Source: Akkermansia muciniphila
GTDB lineage: Bacteria; Verrucomicrobiota; Verrucomicrobiia; Opitutales; Opitutaceae
Length of the DNA stretch: 64,000 nucleotides
Direction of reading: 5' to 3'
NCBI GenBank assembly: GCA_945888375.1
Contig: CAMCZZ010000002.1
Coordinates: 62,001 to 126,000 of the forward strand
The notes under the pieces were generated by a model that saw only the letters and a program-made list of their open reading frames with translations, was not told where the DNA came from and did not search any database. Below, in pieces: positions 9,301-16,087 of this stretch (its first letter is position 1; every line of letters starts with the position of its first letter). A program made the position numbers and the translations under genes.

Positions 9301-9713
9301 CTTACAACGCCAGCGACGCCGCCGGTAATGCCGCCACGGCCGTCACCCGCACCGTTACCGTGACGATCGCCAATGCCACGACGGCCGACGCCTCGGGTTA
9401 CTCGCCCTTGATGAGATATGCGTTCGGCGCGAACGGCCCCTCGGACTCCATTCAGGCCCCGGTTACCAGCAGCACCGCCGCCGTCCTCTCGATCACCGCG
9501 GTGGTTCGCACCAATGACTCCGGCCTGACGGTCACCGGGGAGGCCGTCACCGACCTCGTCGCCGGCACCTGGGGCACGGGCGGCACCGTGACGGTGACTA
9601 CCGCCGCCGATCAGACCAATCTGCCCGCCAACTGTGTGCGCCGGGTCTTCAGCGTGGATACCACGGGAGCGGCCAAGAAGTTCCTCCGGCTTAAGGTCGT
9701 GGGCTCCTTCTGA
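6312..9713 (+). CDS. Large exported beta-strand repeat protein with fibronectin III and DUF5011-type domains
   Basis: This 1133-residue protein has a long signal peptide (about 1-45) and an N-terminal beta-rich domain (about 50-280). A fibronectin type III-like domain follows (VAAATNVASGGFTANWSAST onward). The middle half holds autotransporter-associated beta-strand repeats of the form GNGNILISGVSNTFSGGVKI and GLGTLILSAANTFTGGTTIK. A DUF5011/HYR-like domain follows (ISLGGASTIGADWGSLYTDAGATASDN, given here in parts: WGSLYTDAGATASDNVDGS and YILTYNASDAAGNAATAV). It ends with a domain closing KKFLRLKVVGSF. No beta-barrel autotransporter domain or PEP-CTERM is visible. It is probably a surface or matrix protein; a role in binding glycan is inferred. 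The C-terminal third closely matches the protein at 59501-63703. Confidence 0.82.
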   Translation: MITFPVFKATAAWRFLRESLNDSLQTAPRVLGAAFMAFGLSKAVAATAFIADYTTFTVGGLAGQNSWAQVTSSTNTATPIQVIAAATTIPQSIKIKGVASAAQAYRDLPVAFNPVGATATSTFYYVIENLRVIQAYNSSTGTGSGICALTTTAGGTGTFLSRLYVRRFGGVSSNTLTYDLGLNPAGAGIVYGTTPLSLNTSYRIVVEYTANPTGTLDVVKVYVNPAGLNPAAWTAEISQTIATDPTASAKAFVWTPGAVSQSTINEFTVSKLLVGDTPADVLPPGAPVVAAATNVASGGFTANWSASTGATGYYLDVSTDATFATLVSGYSNLDVGDVTSWVVTGTFDPGQTLYYRVRARSTVSSSDSSAVQNIQLPGVATALVYTNGSTTGAADWVTIADWDTIPVSDAKSTVNFIGALSGGLSVNNAAAYTLNALNFANSGTGPLAVTGGLLTFETNTAPATPVAPAVGFSTAAAVSVTVSNPMALNSDTTFSRASTAGTVSIDGVIGGNGAFIKAGNGNILISGVSNTFSGGVKINDNELRVNTLGGSLGTGNITLGKGTTTGLLRWGDSFTATTESTSKTITLAGTSGGGTIDVRGANELTLNGAIDTGSDASNRALQFTGNGLNATSGYSLVVNGLISGNARLRINGSGDRSVVLANSNNTFTGGVTLDGNTTGKSYKTYVTRIGNTGEPSPLGTAATINFGSNNTGGAFNFLVWTSSVNETTDKVINLAGTTNGALVNNKGSALLKFTSALTATGSGIKTLYADQDFASGSTEFSGSIPDSAGGATLLNKNGLGTLILSAANTFTGGTTIKGGTLQLGHASALASSGNVAFTSNGVGTGAIKLAYSGSGPTLGNLLVQRNATIDLGATAGASITFATAAGWTAGTTLTVANSATASLYILNATGLDLAQIVSFEMPFIAATHDPVTGQIRFGQADTTAPVISLGGASTIGADWGSLYTDAGATASDNVDGSVNVITTGSVNTARPGVYILTYNASDAAGNAATAVTRTVTVTIANATTADASGYSPLMRYAFGANGPSDSIQAPVTSSTAAVLSITAVVRTNDSGLTVTGEAVTDLVAGTWGTGGTVTVTTAADQTNLPANCVRRVFSVDTTGAAKKFLRLKVVGSF
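9285..9379 (+). repeat. Copy 1 of a 95-base near-identical repeat in two beta-strand protein genes
   Basis: By eye this stretch differs from 63275-63369 at three positions. It encodes the end of the DUF5011-type domain and lies in a longer region of clear protein similarity that runs to both stop codons. Confidence 0.85.
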
Positions 9714-9740
9714 GCCTTCACCTCCTAAATTCTAACCGCA

Positions 9741-9777
9741 AAAAGGGCGGGCCCGTTTGGGCGCCCGCCCTTTTTTT
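9741..9777 (+). terminator. Strong intrinsic terminator
   Basis: GGGCGGGC (9745-9752) pairs with GCCCGCCC (9763-9770) around a 10-base loop and is followed by seven T. Four A precede the stem, so it may also act on the leftward GH2 transcript that ends at 9822. Confidence 0.92.
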
Positions 9778-9821
9778 GTTTGGTGCCCAACCCGGCGCAA
9801 GCCGAGGTCAAGCCTCGCAGA

Positions 9822-12800
9822 TTAAACAGCCGGGTCCAGCCCGAGCAGGCGGCGGGCGAGGATCGCGCTGGTGGGTGTGCTCCCGGCAGTGGCGCCCAGC
9901 TCCAGCTGGCATACACGCCAGACGCCGCGGCCATCCCGATGCTCTACCACGGCGGGGGTGTAGGCCCACGGACGCAGCCAGCCTCCGTCGCCACTCTGGA
10001 CGATCGGAGTCCAAGCCGGGCCTTCCAGCACGCTGAGCAATAGCGGTGAAGCGTGCCCGAGTGCGTCGAAATGCCAGAATTTAAAATCGCGCGGCTCGAG
10101 GCCCGCGAGCAGGGGATGCCCGGTGCGGCCGGAGACGAAGTGACGCGGCCCCATGCCGGCTTTACGCACCATCAAGGAGACTCCGCCGATATCGTAAGTG
10201 CCAGGGGCGAGTTTCACGAACAACGCGGTAGCACCGTTTTTCACCGCAGCGTCGATTTCGGACCGGCGGCTCTCGTAGGCTTCGTGGGTCGCGAGCAGAA
10301 TGACCGGCCTTTCCCCGGTGATTGGCTTCTGGGTGTTCAGCCCGAGTTTGCCGAGAAGGAGGCTGGTTTCCGGAGAGCTCTCTGGAACGCAGAGGCAGGT
10401 GCCGGCGGCAGGGATGGCGGGGAATACGTCCACCTCAATCTCATTTTCGTGCAGGGCGACGCCATCAGCCGAGACGAGGCTGGCAGCGACCGTCAGACGG
10501 CCTCGGTGGGTGGTGGCGGGCAAGTTTATCTCGATCATGCCCTGGCCGCGCGGGGCGCAGACGGCGATCTGCGCGGCGATCTCGCCGTGTGCGATGATTT
10601 TTCCCTCAAAACCGACCTCATACACGAGGCGCGCGCCGGCGGTCGCGAAGGCGTAGTCGTTGCACACCCACATTTCGACGGAAAGCACTTCGCCGGACCA
10701 GGCCTGCAAGCGGTCGCAGCGCAGGTTCACGGCCAAGGGGGTGAGGGCGTCGCGGTAGGCGAACCAGGCCTTTTTGGGCACGCGATCCACGTCCATGAGG
10801 GTCTTCATCCAGCCAGCGGGCCAAGCGTCGATAAAAAGATGGATCGCGAAGGTGTTCATGTCCGCTTTGCGGCGGTAGGCCTCGGTCATCAGGCGGACGA
10901 TCCAGGTCTGGTGGTCCTGGCTGGCCTCGATCCACTCCCGGGCGTTGACGGGGGTGACATACCACAGGAAATGGAAGTTCCAGCTCTGGCTTTCGGAGAT
11001 CACCGCGGGCGTCCAAGGGGCTTCGGGAGAAGCAGGTTTCCAGCTTTCGGGGTAATATTTCTGCATCACCTCGTAAGAATCCAGGCCTTCGGCGCCAAAC
11101 TCGCCGCAACCGTAGTGCCAGCCCGGTTTGACCGGCAGCCAGGCGCCGTTGTGCAGCGCGCCGAGGTCCACGCCGTGGCCGATATACCAGCCGCAGTAGC
11201 AATGGTTGTCCGGCATGCCTTGGGCGGAAGGGGGATCGTAATCGCCGTCCACGCACTTGATTACGCGCTCGGGGTTCTCCTGTCGGACGACCTCCGAGCA
11301 TAGTAGGAACATGCGCTCCAGCTCCGGCCGCAGCATGAAGCGGTGTGGCTGGCTGGCGGCGGCCGGGCGGGGTTCGTTGATGTAGGAGACGAGGATGTTG
11401 CTGGGGTGCGCACGGACATGACGTTCCATGCGGGCGGCCTGGCGGGTTATCTCGATGAGCTGGTTGCGGCGGGCGCTCGCGAACATCGGCATGTCCGTTT
11501 GCAGTAGCAGGCCGAGACGGTCGCACCATTCGTAGACCTCCTTGTGCACCGGACGCTGGGTCAGGCGCAGGAAGTTCATGTGGGTCAGCTTGGCCAGGAG
11601 GATGTCGTCGCGCAGCTGGTCGAAATTGCCGAGCATGATGCACCGTTCCAAGTGCCCCATGGTATTGGCGCCGCGCAGTCGGATCTCGCGGCCATTCAGG
11701 TAGAATTTACCCTTCGGGGTGGAGTGTTCGTCCTGAATAAAGCTCCGCATGCCGAAGGGGCACGCGGCGGCATCCAGCAGGGTGCCGTCGGGTGTGAGGA
11801 TTTTCACCTGGGCCTGATACAGCCAAGGCGTATCCAGATCCCAGATGCGCATTTGGGGCATGGGCAAGCGGACGGAAACGAAGCTCACTCCAGGGCCCAT
11901 CAGGCCGGGGATATCCGACGCATGGTCGCCGTCGAGGTCGCCGAAGCCGCGCTCGGTGCTCGCGTGGGGCCGGTGGGGGTGGTCGCGATGCAGGGTGGCG
12001 GGGAAATTCAAACCAAAGACCGAAACCAAAAAGCGGGCGTCCTCATTCGGGGTGGGCCCGAGATTTTCCACCTCGAAACGTAGTTCCGCCTCGGCCACGG
12101 CCGGGAGGGGGCGCACCCACAAGTCGGTAATGGCCAGTCGGGGTCGGCCTTCGAAATGAACGGTGTTGTAGATGCCCATACCGGCGGGGCAGTGGTGCCA
12201 GCCCTGCTTGGGGTCGTCGTAGCCCAGGCCGGTGGCGGCGTAGATCTTGTCGCCATTGATCGCGGCGCCTTCCTTGTGGCTGCCGAGCATGGTGTAGTCG
12301 TTTTCCACCCGCACCAGCAGCACGTTGCCGGTCTGCCGGGCGACTCCGGTGCAGTTGAACTCAAACTCGTCAAAAAAGCCCTCGTGGCGGCCGACGCAGA
12401 CACCGTTGAGGTAGGCCTCGCACTTGTAGTCCACCCCGCGAAAGCGCAGCACCACGACCTCTTTTGCAAACAGTGCGCCAGGGAGATCGAACTCCACCCG
12501 ATACAAGGTGCAAGCTTTGCCCAAGGGCGGGCCGTAATGCGGGATCGTGACCGTTTCCCAGTCCCCGGCCCCGCCAGTGAGGGCGTGGAAATCGGCGCGG
12601 TCCTCCGGGCGCTCGATGCGCCAGGAGAAGGTTTTTAAATCAAAACGCTCACGCGTCCGCGGCAGTGGCGGGGCGTAGTCGCGTAAAAACTCCGCATGAC
12701 GCTCGCGCGCCAAGGCCAGGGCCTCGGCCAGCTCCGCTGCCGTGCCCAGCTTCGCTGCGTGGGGTCGCTCCTCAGGGGCCGAGCCTGGCGTCAGGGGCAA

Positions 12801-12914
12801 GGTGATGTCCGGGGCCGCTGCGCGGGCCGGCTCCGTCAGCCCGGGCCGGGCATGAATGGTTACGGCGGTCGCGATTTCAGCGAAATAATCGAGCTCGGCA
12901 GATACCTTTTTCAT
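9822..12914 (-). CDS. Cytoplasmic glycoside hydrolase family 2 protein
   Basis: A 1030-residue protein without a signal peptide. The order is GH2 sugar-binding jelly roll (about 90-260, with VLRFRGVDYKCEAYLNGVCV), immunoglobulin-like domain (about 270-400) and TIM barrel (from KFYLNGREIRLRGANTMGH). The candidate acid/base is Glu514 in SYINEPRP and the candidate nucleophile Glu605 in GCGEFGAEG. About 400 further residues follow, including IHLFIDAWPAGWMKTLMD and beta-sandwich-like segments. GH2 covers beta-galactosidases, glucuronidases, mannosidases and others, and the sugar cannot be told. Its start follows the MFS transporter stop by 15 bases, so imported oligosaccharides are the likely substrate. 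An AGG 8-10 bases before the ATG is a weak ribosome-binding site, unusual in this window. Confidence 0.9.
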   Translation of the reverse strand: MKKVSAELDYFAEIATAVTIHARPGLTEPARAAAPDITLPLTPGSAPEERPHAAKLGTAAELAEALALARERHAEFLRDYAPPLPRTRERFDLKTFSWRIERPEDRADFHALTGGAGDWETVTIPHYGPPLGKACTLYRVEFDLPGALFAKEVVVLRFRGVDYKCEAYLNGVCVGRHEGFFDEFEFNCTGVARQTGNVLLVRVENDYTMLGSHKEGAAINGDKIYAATGLGYDDPKQGWHHCPAGMGIYNTVHFEGRPRLAITDLWVRPLPAVAEAELRFEVENLGPTPNEDARFLVSVFGLNFPATLHRDHPHRPHASTERGFGDLDGDHASDIPGLMGPGVSFVSVRLPMPQMRIWDLDTPWLYQAQVKILTPDGTLLDAAACPFGMRSFIQDEHSTPKGKFYLNGREIRLRGANTMGHLERCIMLGNFDQLRDDILLAKLTHMNFLRLTQRPVHKEVYEWCDRLGLLLQTDMPMFASARRNQLIEITRQAARMERHVRAHPSNILVSYINEPRPAAASQPHRFMLRPELERMFLLCSEVVRQENPERVIKCVDGDYDPPSAQGMPDNHCYCGWYIGHGVDLGALHNGAWLPVKPGWHYGCGEFGAEGLDSYEVMQKYYPESWKPASPEAPWTPAVISESQSWNFHFLWYVTPVNAREWIEASQDHQTWIVRLMTEAYRRKADMNTFAIHLFIDAWPAGWMKTLMDVDRVPKKAWFAYRDALTPLAVNLRCDRLQAWSGEVLSVEMWVCNDYAFATAGARLVYEVGFEGKIIAHGEIAAQIAVCAPRGQGMIEINLPATTHRGRLTVAASLVSADGVALHENEIEVDVFPAIPAAGTCLCVPESSPETSLLLGKLGLNTQKPITGERPVILLATHEAYESRRSEIDAAVKNGATALFVKLAPGTYDIGGVSLMVRKAGMGPRHFVSGRTGHPLLAGLEPRDFKFWHFDALGHASPLLLSVLEGPAWTPIVQSGDGGWLRPWAYTPAVVEHRDGRGVWRVCQLELGATAGSTPTSAILARRLLGLDPAV

Positions 12915-12929
12915 GAAAAAACCTGATTT

Positions 12930-14351
12930 TTAAGCGTTTTGGTTTGGCGGGGTGTAGGCAGCTTCGCCGCCCAAGGCCCGCCACTGCCGGTAAAGTAGCA
13001 CACACATCACCAAGCTCATTCCGGCGCAGGCAGCGCACCAGACGAAGACGAGGCGGTAGTCACGAAACGTCTCGATCAACCAGCCGCATAGGACCGGTGC
13101 GAGCACCACGCCGCTGAAGCCGAAGATTTGGTTGGCGGTGAAGAACTGGCCGTATTTGGCCCGGGGTAATAGGCGGGGCAGAATCGCGAGGTAGGATCCC
13201 ATGTAAACAGCTTGTGAAGCTGCATTTACGATCAGCCAAAAATTGAGCGAAGCAACGTCCTGCACCATGAAGAAGCAGGCCAGAAAGGTAACCGCGCTCA
13301 AAAAGAGGCCCGTCATCGCGATACGCAGCGGATGATAGCGATCCACCAAGGGACCCACCAAAAAAAACACCGGCACTCCGACCAAGGAACACCAGCCCTT
13401 GATGTGCCCAAACTCCGTAAGACTAAGGCCTATTGTCGGAGCATATCCGGTGGCCGAACCTCCAGGCTGGGTGCCGAAAAAAACCAGAAAAGTCCCGAAA
13501 GGCACCAGTGCGCTCCAGAAAAATAACGACAGCGAATACGTCGTCCAGTAAATCTTGTGGCCGAAGCAGTCCCGGAAATAGCTTTTGAAAACCGCCAGTT
13601 TACCCTCGGTCGAACGGTCCGGAGGCGGGGGGTATTCACCTTCCTTAACCTTCCATACCAAAAGGAGAAACGACACCGCATAAAGCAGGGCGGCTAGGGT
13701 ATAAATCGCGGCGATATCCGATTTGGCGTAGCCGAAAAGGTAACGATGGAAAACAAAGGCCCCCAGCGCGCCTACCGCCCGGTAGCAACCCACGAATTTC
13801 CCCATCACCTTCGCCGGGATAACATCTACGAAGAGAAACTGATACACCTGCATTATGTAGGTGTTGGCCACGACGAAGACTACCATGCACGCCCCCATCC
13901 ATCCGATTTTCAGGGAGTTCACGCCCGCACCGGTGGGGAAGAGTCCTGAGAGGAGTGTGGCGATCGGGTCCGCAAACCCAAGTCCCAGCAAAGCCACTAC
14001 AACCAGCGGTGTGCTCCATAACAAAAAGGGCCGGCGGCGCCCCAAGGGCCCTCGATGGCGGTCGCTCTGCACCCCGATGAAAGGATTCAGCAAAATACCC
14101 AGCATGGCGGGCAAGCTCCCGGTTAAAAACCCGATCAACGCCGCCGAAGCCTCTGCCCAGCGCAACTGCAAGGGCACCAGTGACGTAGGCAGCTGTTCCA
14201 TGATCTGCAGGCAGAAGTCGCCCAGCAGCATCCAAAATAAAACCCCGTATAGTCCGCGCGCCGTGTAAGACAAAGTTCCTACTCGGTAAGACGCGTCCGC
14301 GACTTTAGTGGTCGGAATTGGGACATTCTTATGTTGTGGCATTAAAGACAT
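12930..14351 (-). CDS. MFS sugar transporter (SLC45/GPH-like)
   Basis: A 473-residue membrane protein with about 12 hydrophobic segments. The loop after the second segments reads IGVQSDRHRGPLGRRRPFLLW, the MFS A-motif form seen in sucrose/maltose SLC45-like and glycoside-pentoside-hexuronide carriers. A second copy-like loop, FLVGPLVDRYHPLRIAMTG, sits in the C-terminal half. The N-terminus YRVGTLSYTARGL closely resembles that of the truncated transporter at the right edge of the window (WKVGTLTYTAGSL). It is the first gene of a leftward operon with the GH2 enzyme and is divergent from the LacI-type regulator. The start is preceded by TTCTCCCG; a second ATG three codons in is possible. The exact sugar is unknown. 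Confidence 0.9.
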   Translation of the reverse strand: MSLMPQHKNVPIPTTKVADASYRVGTLSYTARGLYGVLFWMLLGDFCLQIMEQLPTSLVPLQLRWAEASAALIGFLTGSLPAMLGILLNPFIGVQSDRHRGPLGRRRPFLLWSTPLVVVALLGLGFADPIATLLSGLFPTGAGVNSLKIGWMGACMVVFVVANTYIMQVYQFLFVDVIPAKVMGKFVGCYRAVGALGAFVFHRYLFGYAKSDIAAIYTLAALLYAVSFLLLVWKVKEGEYPPPPDRSTEGKLAVFKSYFRDCFGHKIYWTTYSLSLFFWSALVPFGTFLVFFGTQPGGSATGYAPTIGLSLTEFGHIKGWCSLVGVPVFFLVGPLVDRYHPLRIAMTGLFLSAVTFLACFFMVQDVASLNFWLIVNAASQAVYMGSYLAILPRLLPRAKYGQFFTANQIFGFSGVVLAPVLCGWLIETFRDYRLVFVWCAACAGMSLVMCVLLYRQWRALGGEAAYTPPNQNA

Positions 14352-14659
14352 CGGGAGAATTTTTTAAAATGCTACAAAAAAACCTTTTCGTCACTTTAAA
14401 AATTACAAAATATAAAACAAGCCTTATTTTTATATAAGTCATTGTTTATTATAATATAAAGAATGCGTCATTGCGGTTTAAGGAAGGTTCCCGGGGTTTA
14501 TCATTCGGTTAATAATTGCTATGCAATTGTTAACCAAATTTCCTTTTAAAATTTGTCGGCCGGATACGGATCATGGCCGAGTGCGCAGTCCGTGTTGTCG
14601 GCCTAAATTGCTACATTTATTCTTGAGCTAGCCGGTCTGGATGCTAAGTATCTGGCCCA
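14352..14659. promoter_or_regulatory. Divergent promoter region between MFS-GH2 operon and LacI regulator
   Basis: This 308-base gap is strongly AT-rich from 14370 to 14470, where the leftward promoter probably lies. It contains the large inverted repeat at 14507-14535. GCTACA occurs near both ends (about 14371 and 14610). I could not assign -35/-10 boxes with confidence. Confidence 0.6.
14507..14535. promoter_or_regulatory. 13-3-13 inverted repeat, probable LacI-family operator
   Basis: The left arm starts GGTTAATAATTGC and the right arm is GCAATTGTTAACC, one mismatch in 13 pairs, around TAT. The central AATTGC-TAT-GCAATT has the compact symmetry typical of LacI-family sites. It lies between the divergent MFS-GH2 operon and the regulator gene, which suggests control of both. 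Binding is inferred. Confidence 0.72.
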
Positions 14660-15700
14660 ATGACTTTAACCACGGCTGAACTATCTGCGAAACTTGGTCT
14701 TTCGCGAGCAACCATTTCCCGGGTTTTGAATGGCGGGCAAGGGGTGAAGCCTGCGACAATTGCAGCAGTGCGGCAGGAGATGGATCGCTTGGGTTACGTG
14801 CGGCCGGCGGTGCGGCCTGGGCGCAAGCCTAGGGATCAGCGACCTGAGCCTTCGCGGCATGGGGCCATCGCGTTGATCGTGGCGGATACCAGCATCTTTT
14901 TTGATGACCCCGGCATGGCGAATTTCGTGCACTCGGTCCAGGAGGCTTGCAGCAAACGCGGACTTCATCTACTTCTTGAGCGGGTCAGTAATCACGGCCC
15001 CCTGCCTTCGACGTTACAGCGGGCCAAGGTGGATGGCGCCTTGGTGATGATGTTTCCCGGGCTCATGCCCGAGGATGATACGATCCGCCGCATTTCGGAG
15101 CAGTTTCCCGTGGTTCAGGTGTTGGCGCCCGGGCATCCTTTGACCAATGTCGAGCACGTGACGGTGAATGATGTCTCCATCGGCACCCACGCCCATTTGC
15201 TTTTGACCGCCGATAGCTGCCCATCGGTGGTGGTGGTTAATGTCTGGCCTTCCTTCAAAGAGAGCCTGTTGATCCGCAGCCGGGCTTGCCTGGATCGTTC
15301 TATTTTGGCCGGACGTTCGGTGCGGGTTTTTGTGCAGGATAAGAATCAGGTCGCTTTGTGGCCCGCCGGGACTGTTCCCTACCAAAGCTTTCAGGAAATC
15401 ATCGAGATACTGCGGGACTTGCCCAAGCCGATTGGTGTCTTTCTCCCGATCGACGCCCGGGCGCGGGAGTTTGCCGATGCTCTGAAGGCCGCCGGTTTAG
15501 AGGCTCCTTCTCTCGTGCGTTTGGTTATCGCCGGCGTCACCCCCCGTCTGGTGGAGGGCATCCAGCCGAGGCCCACATTGATCGATCCTAATTTCGAGGC
15601 TGTTGCCAATGCCGCTATCGACCGTTTGCTGGCCGTTAGCGGCGAAGCTGCCCTTCATCCTCAAACCGTGATGGTGCAGCCTCGGGTTGTCGCTGGTTGA
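14660..15700 (+). CDS. LacI-family transcriptional regulator
   Basis: A 346-residue protein. The N-terminus carries the LacI helix-turn-helix (TTAELSAKLGLSRATISRVL, about 4-23) and the hinge-helix region through LGYVRPAV. A periplasmic-binding-like effector domain follows, including GAIALIVADTS and a C-terminal PTLIDPNFEAVANAAIDRLL. It is divergent from the MFS transporter and cytoplasmic GH2 genes and most likely represses them until a sugar inducer binds. It is the only clear transcription factor in the window. The spacing between start and operator allows autoregulation. Confidence 0.93.
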   Translation: MTLTTAELSAKLGLSRATISRVLNGGQGVKPATIAAVRQEMDRLGYVRPAVRPGRKPRDQRPEPSRHGAIALIVADTSIFFDDPGMANFVHSVQEACSKRGLHLLLERVSNHGPLPSTLQRAKVDGALVMMFPGLMPEDDTIRRISEQFPVVQVLAPGHPLTNVEHVTVNDVSIGTHAHLLLTADSCPSVVVVNVWPSFKESLLIRSRACLDRSILAGRSVRVFVQDKNQVALWPAGTVPYQSFQEIIEILRDLPKPIGVFLPIDARAREFADALKAAGLEAPSLVRLVIAGVTPRLVEGIQPRPTLIDPNFEAVANAAIDRLLAVSGEAALHPQTVMVQPRVVAG

Positions 15701-16087
15701 TGCACCGCCTTCGGAGCTCGTATCTCAGGGCGTAGCCCAGGGTCGGTGTGATTTGCTGCCGAGCGCCTGCCTCCGGCGGTTTTACCCGTTGTATACGATT
15801 AGTTTAATGCATCCTATATGGGGCCCTTGGAACCCCGGATTTCACGGATGATCGCGAATAGCCATGGATCATTCGGATGGTCATGGATTTGGTCCAAAAT
15901 AGCGGCGACTATCCAGAATCCGGTGTTAAAATTCGGCTCCTCAGAGCCCCCAGGGTAATAGCTAGGGGTAAAAGTCCGTCAATAAAAGCTACATTCCAAG
16001 AAAATAGCCGGTAAGTTCCAGTAATGTTCATATAAAATCGACAAAACTCTCCGGTTGGATTTGAATGCATCCTCACCAATATCCACC
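15701..16087. other. Intergenic region without a recognisable gene
   Basis: These 387 bases hold a weak hairpin with a short T run at about 15764-15783 that could end the regulator transcript. Short imperfect direct repeats around CGGATTTCACGGATG and ATGGATCATTCGGATGG lie at 15835-15890. TGGGGCCCTTGGAA at 15819-15832 recurs at 20380-20393. I see no convincing promoter or open frame. Confidence 0.4.

Noticed and set aside
15819-15832. TGGGGCCCTTGGAA shared with 20380-20393
   Set aside because: Only 14 bases, GC-palindromic in part, and in unrelated gaps; could be a repeat family but there is too little evidence here.
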